Assembly (NCBI RefSeq): GCF_900240385.1
Contig: NZ_OEQH01000002.1
Span: forward strand, 570,488 to 634,487
Length of the DNA stretch: 64,000 nucleotides
Source of the DNA: Clostridium minihomine
GTDB lineage: Bacteria; Bacillota; Clostridia; Oscillospirales; Acutalibacteraceae
Direction: 5' to 3'
Part shown: positions 26,853 to 35,880 of the stretch, piece after piece
How positions within the stretch are numbered: position 1 is the stretch's first letter
Layout of the letters: each line of letters begins with the position of its first letter
Translations under genes and position numbers: made by a program
The notes under the pieces: model-generated
Told to the model about the DNA's origin: nothing
Seen by the model: the letters and a program-made list of their open reading frames with translations, nothing else
Databases searched by the model: none

Positions 26853-28547
26853 CTACAGGTGCCTCCTCTTCAGGTACACAATAAATCCTGCTATCAGGAC
26901 ACAAAGGGGAATAAACACGGTAAATACAAACCCCAAAATCAAACTGGATGCCTGAGACAGATTAATATCGATCTGGTTCATTTGAATCTGAGTTACGGGC
27001 AAACCCGTGTTAGAATCGGTTTCTCCGGTGGCATACCGCACCAAATCCGTTACATATGTGCCATTTCCATAGGCAGATGCGTTGATAATGCCTTCGGCAA
27101 ACATGGGGGAGCTTCCGGCCACAATCACATTCTGTTTATAGCTGCCCATATTTTTCTGAGCCAGCGCCACTGTGGTATAAGACTGCGTTGACGGAGTTTT
27201 CGTGTTTTCGTTGATGGAACTGGCATCGACCAGATAAGTGCTGTCATAAGAAGCTGCCAAGGCCTTGGTTGTTACACCGTCCCGAGACGTAAACAGCAGA
27301 TTGATAGGGCAGGATGCGGGCATTACCACATATCCGTAATCCTTGGTTCCAGAACCGAAGTCCACTGTGGAATCCACCCCGGTTTTGGTGAGAATATACG
27401 ACTGGTCTGTTTGCGCAATATGGCTTTGGTCTGTTTCTACTATGATAGAGCGGGGAACTTCAATTCCCCATTCCTTCAAAAAGTTTGAAAAATTAGGCAA
27501 TTCCCCTTGACTGGGATAAAAAGTAATCAGCAAAGAACGATCTGTTTCTGTTGTATTGTTAGCTAAGAAAGCGTCCAAATTTTCCAGCTCTTCTGCCGTA
27601 TAATCCTTGGTTGGAGAAGCCAGCATCACCATCTGGGCATTTTCCGGAACAGCATCCGTCAGAATATTAAAACTTTTAATTTCAAAATTAGCATTTCCTA
27701 AAACGGATTGCAGTGCCGTGGTATCATAAATTTCTTCATGCCCGGTGGCAAACGCAATCACCGGCAGCCTTTCACTGTTGGTCTGACTGATGGCAGAAGC
27801 CAAAGCGGTTCCCACCATGGAATAATAGTTGGTTTGTCCGGTAGTATAGTCTGTCTGCAGACTGAACAAATCGGTCGCTTGCAGCACGCGGTTGCGCTTT
27901 TCTGTGCTGACCACCACACTGCCCGCATTCAGATTTGGTTCTCCAATACTAGAAGCATAGGTGGGGTTTTTATCCAAATCCACATACTCCACTTTAATAT
28001 TCGGGTTGCGCTCTTTCATTTTATCCGCCAAAATGGCCACTTGGCTGTACTGAAACCCATATTCCGAATACATCACGTTGTCCCTGACATCCGATTCTGC
28101 ACCAAGAATGGTAATAGTAGTGGGCAGTTTTATGGTATCCAACGCCTTTAGAACATCTTCCGAAAGCGTATTTACCTTCTGGGCGGTCAAATCCAGATTT
28201 ATGGAAGGGAACCGCTCGCCCAGCATTGAAACCACTACATTCAGTAAAATAATAATCGCCAAAAATCCTGCGGTAAACACAGTGGACATTCCGCGCCGTT
28301 TTACTTTTTGAGAATGTAAAATGTTTTTGATTTTATAGGACGATTCCTGAGGCGCCTCCGTTTCGGTTTGATCCGCTTCTGGCGAAACCCCTCGTTCCGG
28401 TTCCGGAACTGCCGTCTCGTCTGGTTCTGTAGCCTCTTGCTGCGGCAAGTCTTCAGTTCCTTCTTCGGGCGGTTGTTGTGAAATGTCTTTTGCGTGCACA
28501 ACATCCTCTGAGTTTTCCGACGGTGAAACTTTATTTTCTTCCTTCAT
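26853..28547 (-). CDS. GldG-like ABC transporter auxiliary membrane protein
   Basis: The 564-residue protein has an acidic, Pro/Glu-rich cytoplasmic N-terminus (about 85 residues), a membrane helix (TAGFLAIIILLNVVVSML), a large extracytoplasmic domain matching the GldG/ABC-type uncharacterised domain (KALDTIKLPTTITILG; RLPVIAFATGHEE; GELPNFSNFLKEWGIEV) and a C-terminal membrane helix (VFTVFIPLCVLIAGFIVYLK). Related Bacteroidetes proteins act in gliding and secretion; in Clostridia without gliding the role is unknown. The acidic N-terminal extension is longer than usual. Confidence 0.8.
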   Translation of the reverse strand: MKEENKVSPSENSEDVVHAKDISQQPPEEGTEDLPQQEATEPDETAVPEPERGVSPEADQTETEAPQESSYKIKNILHSQKVKRRGMSTVFTAGFLAIIILLNVVVSMLGERFPSINLDLTAQKVNTLSEDVLKALDTIKLPTTITILGAESDVRDNVMYSEYGFQYSQVAILADKMKERNPNIKVEYVDLDKNPTYASSIGEPNLNAGSVVVSTEKRNRVLQATDLFSLQTDYTTGQTNYYSMVGTALASAISQTNSERLPVIAFATGHEEIYDTTALQSVLGNANFEIKSFNILTDAVPENAQMVMLASPTKDYTAEELENLDAFLANNTTETDRSLLITFYPSQGELPNFSNFLKEWGIEVPRSIIVETDQSHIAQTDQSYILTKTGVDSTVDFGSGTKDYGYVVMPASCPINLLFTSRDGVTTKALAASYDSTYLVDASSINENTKTPSTQSYTTVALAQKNMGSYKQNVIVAGSSPMFAEGIINASAYGNGTYVTDLVRYATGETDSNTGLPVTQIQMNQIDINLSQASSLILGFVFTVFIPLCVLIAGFIVYLKRRHL

Positions 28548-28563
28548 GAATTTCAGCCTCCCT

Positions 28564-29268
28564 TCAGCTCCAGCGTTTGCTTTCCAGGCGTCGGGCGGTT
28601 AAAAAAACAAATACCGCCGAAACACTCAGAAAAAATACGATACTCGATATTTGAAACACTCCGGTAGTAAAGGGTGTATACCGGGTGTTAAAGGAAATCC
28701 AGCCAATGATTTTGGCCAAGATTGCATTGCTCACCGAACCAGACATCTGATCCACAATCAGCAGAAATATAGATGCGGCAAAGGTTCCGATCGCTGCGAT
28801 AATTTGGCTTTGGGTCAAACTGGACACAAATACCCCAATAGAAATCAACGCTGCCCCATAAAGCAAGGCTCCAAACACGGTTCCTAACACAGAGGCCCAT
28901 TTCATGGCAGAAACAAAAGAAATGACAACCGCCGGCAAAAGGCTGCCCAAAAGCGCAATGGCAAACACCGACAAGCAGGCCAAAAATTTTCCCATGACAA
29001 TTCCCGTCACCCCTACCGGTGCGGTAAGAAGCGCCTGATCGGTCTTATTGCGCTGTTCCTCGCTCATCGAACGCATGGTTAAAATCGGCACCACCATCAT
29101 GCACCAAATAAACATGGTGCCATAAACAAAAGTAATGTTGGAAGAAGAACGGGAATTCATTACCATAGCGTAATAAAACCCGAACAAGGCCAATAAAACC
29201 GCCACACAAACATAACCAATGGGAGAGGCAAAATAAGATTTTAGCTCCCTTTTATAAATCGCTATCAT
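28564..29268 (-). CDS. ABC-2 type permease (GldF-like)
   Basis: Membrane subunit of the exporter. The 234-residue protein has six hydrophobic segments and starts MIAIYKRELKSYFASPIGYV, the typical opening of GldF-type permeases. The motif MRSMSEEQRNKTDQALLTAPV in the first cytoplasmic loop is the family signature. Its start overlaps the ATPase stop by four bases, so it is co-translated. Confidence 0.88.
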   Translation of the reverse strand: MIAIYKRELKSYFASPIGYVCVAVLLALFGFYYAMVMNSRSSSNITFVYGTMFIWCMMVVPILTMRSMSEEQRNKTDQALLTAPVGVTGIVMGKFLACLSVFAIALLGSLLPAVVISFVSAMKWASVLGTVFGALLYGAALISIGVFVSSLTQSQIIAAIGTFAASIFLLIVDQMSGSVSNAILAKIIGWISFNTRYTPFTTGVFQISSIVFFLSVSAVFVFLTARRLESKRWS

Positions 29269-30233
29269 GCCGTTTCCTCCTTTTGTACTTCTGCCTCTTC
29301 CAGCGAACCGCTGGTCAGGCGCAGGAACACTTCTTCCAGAGTCAGATCATTGGTTTTCAGGGAAAGAATCGGCCATCCTTTGCGGGAAGCAAGAAAAAAT
29401 AAATCCCGGCGAAGATCCATCCCTTGATCCCCTTCTATCGTAAATTCAAACACATCCGGCTCTTTTTGGCCCAAACTGATCACTTCTTTTACCTGGTGCA
29501 AAGTCATCAGGCCCTGCCGAAGTTCTTTTTCCTTTCCTTCTAACCGAACAATCAGCTTATGGTTTCCGGTCATTTGATGAGATAACGTATCCGGCTTGCC
29601 GTCTGCTACAATTTTACCCTGATGAATGACCAGCACCCTGTCACAAACCGCCTGAACTTCCGGCAGGATGTGAGAACTTAAAATTACCGTATGGCTGCGG
29701 CTCAGATTTTTAATCAGGTTTCGTATTTCGATGATCTGCTTTGGGTCCAAACCCACCGTAGGCTCATCCAAAATCAGAACAGAGGGGTTCCCTAACAGAG
29801 CTTGTGCAATCCCCACACGCTGTTTATAACCTTTCGAAAGATTCGCAATCAGCCGCCCATACACCTCTTCCAAACGAACCAATGCACAAATTTCCTGAAT
29901 ATGCTGTTGCCGGGGTAACGTCACTTTTTTCAGCTCATACATAAAATTCAGGTATTCTTTTACCGTCATATCCATATAAAGAGGGGGCTGTTCGGGTAAA
30001 TACCCAATCTTCTTTTTCACCTCATTGGGATAATCCAAAATATTTTGGCCGCCCACAGTGACTTCTCCACTGCTGGCAGAAAGATATCCGGTAATGATAT
30101 TCATTGTTGTGGATTTTCCGGCTCCGTTCGGCCCCAAAAAGCCCAAAACCGTACCCTCTTCCACCGTAAAGCTAACCTGATCCAAAGCTGTTTTCGATCC
30201 ATATCGCTTTGTCAGGTTTTTTACCTCTATCAT
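29265..30233 (-). CDS. ABC transporter ATP-binding protein (GldA-like)
   Basis: Energises the exporter. The 322-residue protein has Walker A (GPNGAGKST, near residue 34), the Q-loop (GYLPEQPPLY), signature (LSKGYKQRVGIAQALLG), Walker B (VLILDEPTVGLDP) and the switch His (SSHILPE). A C-terminal extension of about 100 residues fits exporters of the CcmA/NatA type. GGAGGG precedes the ATG. It is the first gene of the operon. Confidence 0.92.
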   Translation of the reverse strand: MIEVKNLTKRYGSKTALDQVSFTVEEGTVLGFLGPNGAGKSTTMNIITGYLSASSGEVTVGGQNILDYPNEVKKKIGYLPEQPPLYMDMTVKEYLNFMYELKKVTLPRQQHIQEICALVRLEEVYGRLIANLSKGYKQRVGIAQALLGNPSVLILDEPTVGLDPKQIIEIRNLIKNLSRSHTVILSSHILPEVQAVCDRVLVIHQGKIVADGKPDTLSHQMTGNHKLIVRLEGKEKELRQGLMTLHQVKEVISLGQKEPDVFEFTIEGDQGMDLRRDLFFLASRKGWPILSLKTNDLTLEEVFLRLTSGSLEEAEVQKEETA

Positions 30234-30494
30234 TGCTTTCCCTCCTTAAAAATACTATCATAAAAATAAAATCAAGAGCACAACGTAAAAGCTCTGATTT
30301 TTATTGTTGACAATATTGTAATAAAACTATCATAGCAATGCAGGGACTAACATATGTAAACAAAGTTTAAAATTTTAAAGGATTTTCAAGAAAATCCGTA
30401 TTTTTGCCCCATTCTTTCTTCACTCTTGACGAACTTTCCCAAAAGCTCTAAAATGGAACAATACCTTATTAAAATGAAATCGGGAGTGGTACCA

Positions 30495-31775
30495 GTGGCA
30501 GAAATCAAAGCATTCCGCGCACTGCGCTTTTGTACGGAAAAAGCCGGTGAAATCTCTCAACTTGTTTGCCCGCCCTATGACATCATCAGTGAAGAGGAAC
30601 GCCAGGCATTCCTAAAAACCAATGAACATAATATTATCCGGCTGGAACTCCCCCGGGGAGAAGAGCCTTATGCCCAAGCTGGGGCAACTTTGTCGGACTG
30701 GCTTTCGTCCAAAATTTTGCAGCGCGACACAGAACCGGGAATTTACATTTATGAAGAAGAGTTTGAAGCGTATGGACAGCTGCACCGTTTCAAAGGATTT
30801 ATTTCCCTGGTAAAGCTGGAAGAATTCTCTGCCGGAGTTGTACTGCCCCATGAAGAGACTTTGAGCAAGGCCAAAACCGACCGTTTTAATCTGATGAAGG
30901 CAACCAATTGCGATTTCAGCCAGATCTATTGTCTTTATATGGACGAAGAACATCAGACTTTAGCGCGAATCGATGCGCTTTCTCAAGATACACCCCGCTA
31001 TGAGTTCAATGACGGGGCAGTGACACACCGCCTGTGGCTGGTAAATGACCCGGTGGTAATCCGTACCATAGAAGAGGATTTCGCTAACCGCCGCCTATAC
31101 ATTGCCGATGGCCATCACCGGTATGAAACCGCACTCAATTACCGCAATCACTGCCGGGAAAACGGAATTAGCCAGCCGGGCGATGCTCAGGATTATGTGA
31201 TGATGATGCTGGTAGATATGCAGCACCCGGGGTTGGTGGTATTCCCAACCCACCGTTTGATTCGAAATTTAGACGGTTTTGATGCTGCTGCGCTGCTGGA
31301 ACGCTGCAAAGAGCAATTTGATATTCTTCCCATGGAACACAAAGAAGAAATAGAAGAAAAACTTTCGGAATACTATTCCCAAGGCAAAAAAGCCTTTGGT
31401 TTTTACAATGGGGGAGAAACCTTTACCCTGTTGGTACTCAAAGATATTGCCATCATGCAGGAACTTTTACCCGAAAAAAGTGCTGCCTCTCAGGGTCTGG
31501 ACGTCACAGTCCTGCACAGCCTGATTCTGGAGCGGTTTTTGGGCATTGATAAAGAAAACATGGCCCAGCAAATTAACCTGACCTATACCCGCTCTTTGCC
31601 TGAGGCCATTTCCTCGGTTGAGTCCGGGGAATCTCAGTGTGCTTTTCTTCTGAACCCCACCCGGGTGGAAGAAATTCGTGATATCGCTGCTGCCGGTGAA
31701 AAAATGCCACAAAAATCCACTTATTTCTATCCGAAGCTTATCACCGGTTTGGTGATGAATCAGCTGGAGGAGTAA
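30495..31775 (+). CDS. DUF1015 family protein
   Basis: Cytoplasmic protein of unknown function. It matches DUF1015: the opening EIKAFRALRF, then CPPYDIISEEER, the central PHEETLSKAKTDR and IADGHHRYETALNYR. In many Clostridia the family lies beside serine biosynthesis genes (serC, serA); here it stands alone. The GTG at 30495 is chosen because GGGAG lies 8 bp upstream and the protein then starts like its relatives; in-frame ATGs at 30453 and 30474 are alternatives. 426 aa with this start. Confidence 0.85.
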   Translation: MAEIKAFRALRFCTEKAGEISQLVCPPYDIISEEERQAFLKTNEHNIIRLELPRGEEPYAQAGATLSDWLSSKILQRDTEPGIYIYEEEFEAYGQLHRFKGFISLVKLEEFSAGVVLPHEETLSKAKTDRFNLMKATNCDFSQIYCLYMDEEHQTLARIDALSQDTPRYEFNDGAVTHRLWLVNDPVVIRTIEEDFANRRLYIADGHHRYETALNYRNHCRENGISQPGDAQDYVMMMLVDMQHPGLVVFPTHRLIRNLDGFDAAALLERCKEQFDILPMEHKEEIEEKLSEYYSQGKKAFGFYNGGETFTLLVLKDIAIMQELLPEKSAASQGLDVTVLHSLILERFLGIDKENMAQQINLTYTRSLPEAISSVESGESQCAFLLNPTRVEEIRDIAAAGEKMPQKSTYFYPKLITGLVMNQLEE

Positions 31776-31882
31776 TCGAAAACCCACCGCGTCCGTTACG
31801 TTCCAAAAAATCGGGCATTCATGGGGCGAAAAGATTGCTTTTTTATGCTGCACATCTTATTTTTAAAATGGAAGGTGCCCAT

Positions 31883-32250
31883 ATGGAACTGATAATAAAA
31901 GAAAAAACGGACAGCAGATTGTCATTGCCGAAACAGCAGAACTGATGATAACGGACTTACCGTCTGCACTGGATTTTATCATGACAGTGCAATATGAATC
32001 CGGATGTAATCGGGTTGCCGTGAAAAAAGAAGCCATTATTGAGGACTTCTTTCGTTTAAGCACCGGCTTGGCAGGAGAGGTTTTGCAAAAGTTTATTAAT
32101 TACCACACAAAGCTGGCTATCTATGGCGATTTTTCTCACTATACCAGCAAGCCGCTGCACGATTTTATTTATGAGTGCAACAATGGAAATGATATCTTTT
32201 TTGTTTCTACCCTTGAAAAAGCGGAAGAAGCATTGGCAAATGCGAAATAA
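31883..32250 (+). pseudogene. DUF4180 gene with a one-base frameshift near its start
   Basis: From the ATG at 31883 (AAGGTG five to six bases upstream) the frame reads MELIIKEK and then leaves the DUF4180 frame. The remaining frame, read through to 32250, gives NGQQIVIAETAELMITDLPS and a full DUF4180 body (VQYESGCNRVAV; LAGEVLQKFINYHTKLAIYGDFS). The shift falls in a run of six A residues at 31902-31907; seven would restore one frame. A protein from the internal ATG at 31945 (101 aa) would lack the first strand. This may be a real mutation, a sequencing error or slippage. The family is of unknown function. A terminator follows. Confidence 0.75.
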
Positions 32251-32264
32251 ATGCTTTTCTTTAA

Positions 32265-32310
32265 AAACCAGAAGGACGGAAAATTCCGTCCTTCTGGTTT
32301 TTTTATTTTC
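32265..32310 (+). terminator. Intrinsic terminator after the DUF4180 gene
   Basis: AAACCAGAAGGACGGAA pairs with TTCCGTCCTTCTGGTTT, almost without loop, followed by a T-rich run. Its position between convergent genes suggests use from both sides. Confidence 0.85.
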
Positions 32311-32355
32311 TTGTCATTTTTTCATTGCCAAATAGAAAACGAAAGCTTCAATGCA

Positions 32356-33078
32356 TTATGGGATAGATGCCCCAGACGACTCCAGAATTGCCACTGCCTG
32401 ACGGCCCAATGCCTGATACCTGCGTTCCACCAGTTTTTTCGGGTACGATACCACCCCTTTGGTTTCATAGGGATCGTTAAAGTAATAAGAAGACCTATCG
32501 TATCCCACCAATACCAAACAGTGCTCGCCTGCAATCCATTGAAACTTTTTTCCGGTATCCTTTAATGTCCAGCTGTCCCCCGGCTTCGGCTCTGTCATGT
32601 TCATCGTTGCCCACAACAGCACCGGGCGATCTCGATCGATAAAATCCGAAATCAGTGTTTGCATTTCTTTCCCAGTTAAATCCACTGCCTTTTTCTCTTC
32701 TTGCGGTAAAAACTGATTGATCGTGTCCACAACCACAGGCGCATAACAGCCAAAACCCGTGTCAGAATGAGGATCGCCAATAAACGCGCTGGCCGGATGA
32801 ACACCCACCAACCCTTTTTCGGTTTCCTCTAAATCTGATTTCGGAACGGCCTGAATCATTTCTTCCACAGTTACTTTTTTTCCATGATACTGAAGCAGCA
32901 TGGTTGCGCTCACCAGCTCGCACCCAGTGGCAGCTTTTTTTTCTTGGCTTAGGTATGGCACCTCAATGATTTTCTTCTGTGCCGAGGCCGTACAGCCAAT
33001 TACGCCGGCCAAAAGACAGACCGCTGCAAGAATCAAGCGGCGATAGACCCGAGTTGAATATTTTTTTCCCTTTTTCAT
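32356..33078 (-). CDS. Secreted C39-like cysteine protease family protein
   Basis: Exported or membrane-anchored papain-fold protein. The 240-residue protein starts with a basic segment and hydrophobic signal (LILAAVCLLAGVIGCTASA; the Cys could serve as a lipobox). The peptidase C39-like domain has the nucleophile Cys in ATGCELVSATMLL, and His in GEHCLVLVGYD followed by the Asp of YYFNDPY. Substrate unknown. A terminator lies beyond its 3' end. Confidence 0.82.
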   Translation of the reverse strand: MKKGKKYSTRVYRRLILAAVCLLAGVIGCTASAQKKIIEVPYLSQEKKAATGCELVSATMLLQYHGKKVTVEEMIQAVPKSDLEETEKGLVGVHPASAFIGDPHSDTGFGCYAPVVVDTINQFLPQEEKKAVDLTGKEMQTLISDFIDRDRPVLLWATMNMTEPKPGDSWTLKDTGKKFQWIAGEHCLVLVGYDRSSYYFNDPYETKGVVSYPKKLVERRYQALGRQAVAILESSGASIP

Positions 33079-33202
33079 TCACGGCTTCCCTTTCCCTTGG
33101 AATCAACACCTCTGATTTCAGTATTCCCGATTCCGTGGATTTTAAAAATCCTGAGAAATTTTCCACAAGGGCTGTTGAAACCGTGGAAAGCCATTTTTAA
33201 AA

Positions 33203-33748
33203 TTATAATTTTTTCTGTCGAACAAGATGATCGATCTTTAAAACCAATGTTTGCGTTTTGGCATCGGGAAGTTGATTCTCTAAAACCATATTTACCGCTT
33301 GTTCCAGCGGAATGCGCTGAACTTCTAAAAATTCATCTTCATCCGGACTGTTTTCTCCCTGCGTTTTCAGGCGGCAGGCATACAGACGGATAATTTCATC
33401 ACAGTATCCCGGCGACGGGTATAAATCCCCCAGAAACTGGTAATCCTCTCCCACAGCACCGGTCTCTTCCAACAGCTCGCGTTTGCCCGCTTCCAAAGGA
33501 TCCTCGCCGCGTTCCAGCTTACCGGCCGGAAGTTCGGTCACCACATGCCCATAAGGGTAGCGAAACTGCCGGACAAATAAAAGCTCGTTCTTCTCTGTTA
33601 AAGCACCGATGCAAACTCCGCCGGGGTGTTCGACCACTTCTCGAAGCGCCGTGGCACCGTTTTCTAAAAGTGCCTGATCCACCCGCAGGTTCACTATTTT
33701 CCCCTGATAGCGGTATTCCTGATGCAAAGTCTTTTCTGAAAGCTTCAT
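33203..33748 (-). CDS. Nudix hydrolase, ADP-ribose pyrophosphatase type
   Basis: Cleaves ADP-ribose or similar nucleoside diphosphates. The 181-residue protein carries a complete Nudix box from Gly76 to Ala98 (GX5EX7REUXEEXGU) and the family opening EKTLHQEYRYQGKIVNLRVD. The ATG at 33748 is used because AAGGGGA sits upstream; the ATG at 33772 would add eight residues. Similar to B. subtilis NudF by pattern, but the substrate is not proven. Confidence 0.9.
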   Translation of the reverse strand: MKLSEKTLHQEYRYQGKIVNLRVDQALLENGATALREVVEHPGGVCIGALTEKNELLFVRQFRYPYGHVVTELPAGKLERGEDPLEAGKRELLEETGAVGEDYQFLGDLYPSPGYCDEIIRLYACRLKTQGENSPDEDEFLEVQRIPLEQAVNMVLENQLPDAKTQTLVLKIDHLVRQKKL

Positions 33749-34123
33749 TGGAAAGTCCCCTTCCATGAGCAAAGCCCATTTTCATATTCTGATGATAAAT
33801 CCATCGGCAGTCCAGCGCCCCAAAAATACACAAGCAAAGAAAAGGGCTTTGCCCTAAAAACCGAAATCAAAGTGAGGTGATGGCAAAACACTAAAAAATA
33901 TTCATCCATTCTTTTGAAAATTTGCAAATTCACTTTGTTTTACCCGGCTTTTCGCGGCATAAGTGCGGGTTCAGCCCGACGAAAGATTTGTTTTTGTAAA
34001 AACTTTTATTATTATAACCCATCTGCAAAAGAGGATCAAATGGCTCAGCCTCCTGCCTGCGACAAAGTTTTTGTAGCGGGATCCCTTATACTTTGCATAT
34101 CAGAACAATGAGGGGGCTAACGT
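33749..34123. other. Divergent gap between Nudix and M14 genes
   Basis: About 375 bp between divergent genes, AT-rich in the middle. No ORF with a ribosome binding site and no clear promoter were seen. Confidence 0.45.
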
Positions 34124-34966
34124 ATGGAACGGCCAACCGTGCCGCCGGATTATGACTATTTAAAAAAGGAAATTCACCGGCTGGGTAAATTTCCCTTCGC
34201 TTTTACCGGATCCATCGGTTGCAGCGTATGTAACCGTCAAATTTTTTCTTTTTCAGTGGGTGCCGTGAAAGAACGGGTTTTATTCGCTGGCGCGTTTCAT
34301 GGGATGGAATGGATTACCACATTAATCCTATTGCGCTTTGCCAATAGACTGTGTCAGGCACTGCAGGATAATACCAAAATAGCCGGAGAAGATCCGGCTC
34401 CGCTGCTGAAAAAAAGAGGACTTTGCATCATTCCCTGTGTGAATCCTGACGGCGTGGCAATTCAGCTGAATTGCCCGGAAAAGCGCTGGCAGGCAAACGC
34501 CCGAGGAGTGGACATCAACCACAATTTTAACGCTGGCTGGTGTGAATTGCGTCAATTGGAAATCGAGTCCGGGATTACCGGCCCGGGCCCCACCCGATAT
34601 GGCGGCCCTTGCCCTGAAAGTGAACCGGAAACAGCAGCTATGACCCAATTATGCCGGCAAAACTGTTTTTGTCAGGCACTGGCATTTCACAGCCAGGGCG
34701 AAGTTATTTTCTATGATTTTGGCAAAAACACGCCGCCCTGCTCTTTGGAAATGGCTCAGATTCTAGCGGATGCGTCAGGCTATCAAGTCAGCGCACCGGA
34801 AGGTCTGGCTGTGGGAGGTGGATTTAAAGATTGGTTTATTGACTGCCTTCGCAGACCCGCCTTTACGATAGAGGTCGGCCTGGGGGAAAATCCATTGCCC
34901 ATTGAGCAGTTTGAACCCATTTATCAGCAATTGGAACCCATGTTGATGCGGGCCTTAAGATTATAG
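34124..34966 (+). CDS. M14 family zinc carboxypeptidase
   Basis: Zinc peptidase, probably acting on cell-wall peptides such as gamma-D-glutamyl-diaminopimelate bonds. The 280-residue protein shows the zinc motif HGMEW (His59, Glu62), NPDGVAIQ, NARGVDINHNF with the substrate-binding Arg, the third zinc ligand in FHSQGEV, and the catalytic Glu in FTIEVG. No signal peptide is visible, so it is likely cytoplasmic, as for MpaA-type enzymes that recycle muropeptides. GAGGGGG lies before the ATG. Confidence 0.85.
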   Translation: MERPTVPPDYDYLKKEIHRLGKFPFAFTGSIGCSVCNRQIFSFSVGAVKERVLFAGAFHGMEWITTLILLRFANRLCQALQDNTKIAGEDPAPLLKKRGLCIIPCVNPDGVAIQLNCPEKRWQANARGVDINHNFNAGWCELRQLEIESGITGPGPTRYGGPCPESEPETAAMTQLCRQNCFCQALAFHSQGEVIFYDFGKNTPPCSLEMAQILADASGYQVSAPEGLAVGGGFKDWFIDCLRRPAFTIEVGLGENPLPIEQFEPIYQQLEPMLMRALRL

Positions 34967-35072
34967 TAAGATTTTAGTTAGAAACGTGTGATTGAAAGCA
35001 CAAGGAAGTTATGGTAAAGTTAATTACGAACCAAAGGAAAAGAGTTCGTAATTTACTTTTAGAAAGGATGTT

Positions 35073-35723
35073 ATGGTGATGACAAAAATGAAAACAGCAT
35101 CATTGCTGATCGCTTCAATAATGGTCTTTTCCGTATTTTTTGGATGTAATCGAAATGTGGAGGAAACTTCTTCTCTGGCTTCCACCCCAACCATATCTGC
35201 TCCGGAATCGGCGGTTATCTCTGAGCCGAATCTGTCGGCCCCTTCTTCTTCTACACCCAATGCTTCTGCATCCAGTGAAGATGGAACACCGTCTGACGGC
35301 GCAACTACTCTGAAAAATATTGTAACCAGCAACAAGGAATTTAACAAGCTGTTTGAAAAGAACCCCATCGATAAGGCCTATCTGGCCGAAATGGAGAAAG
35401 CTTCTTCCACAGCAGACATGATTGCTGTCAATGAGAAGTACACCAAACTGTGGCAGACCGAAGTGGACACCGGATACAAAAAGCTTTTGGCAAAAGCACC
35501 GGATGCCAAAAAGAAAACCTATCAAAACCGTCAGGAAAAATGGGTAACCGGCACACCGGAAGACTTGCAGAAAATTGCCACAAAGGCGCAAAACGCAGGC
35601 TCTACCGCTCAGCTTCAGATTTCCAGAGACACCATGGAACATTACAGAGAGCGCGCTGCTGCGATCTACAAAAATCTGTACACCCATGATGCTAAATTCA
35701 CTTACACTTATTCTGCAAAATAA
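35073..35723 (+). CDS. Secreted lipoprotein, unknown function
   Basis: Signal peptide with lipobox (VFSVFFGC, Cys near residue 25), then a Ser/Thr/Pro-rich linker of about 50 residues and a helical, Lys-rich domain (about 85-216) that loosely resembles the LprI/DUF1311 arrangement (YTKLWQTEVDTGYKKLL). The match is not strong enough to name the family. AAAGGA precedes the ATG; a second ATG six bases on is also possible. A terminator follows at once, so it is a single-gene transcript. Confidence 0.75.
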   Translation: MVMTKMKTASLLIASIMVFSVFFGCNRNVEETSSLASTPTISAPESAVISEPNLSAPSSSTPNASASSEDGTPSDGATTLKNIVTSNKEFNKLFEKNPIDKAYLAEMEKASSTADMIAVNEKYTKLWQTEVDTGYKKLLAKAPDAKKKTYQNRQEKWVTGTPEDLQKIATKAQNAGSTAQLQISRDTMEHYRERAAAIYKNLYTHDAKFTYTYSAK

Positions 35724-35730
35724 AACAATA

Positions 35731-35769
35731 AAAACCTGCCATGCGAAAAACGCGAAGGCAGGTTTTTTT
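35731..35769. terminator. Bidirectional terminator between lipoprotein and D-aminoacylase genes
   Basis: AAACCTGCC pairs with GGCAGGTTT, with an inner GCG/CGC stem around five A residues; T-runs on both strands. Confidence 0.85.
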
Positions 35770-35880
35770 ATGCTTTTTTAATCAAAAGAACATTCAGACA
35801 TCTGGTATTCTAAAAAATGAAAAAGGGAATATCGGCATTGAAAACAGCCATAATTCGTTCTGTAAAAATGATTGCTCCGC

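Noticed and set aside
33079-33200. TTTTCCACA-like sequences near 33160, possible DnaA box
   Set aside because: Isolated, far from oriC and without neighbouring boxes; likely chance.
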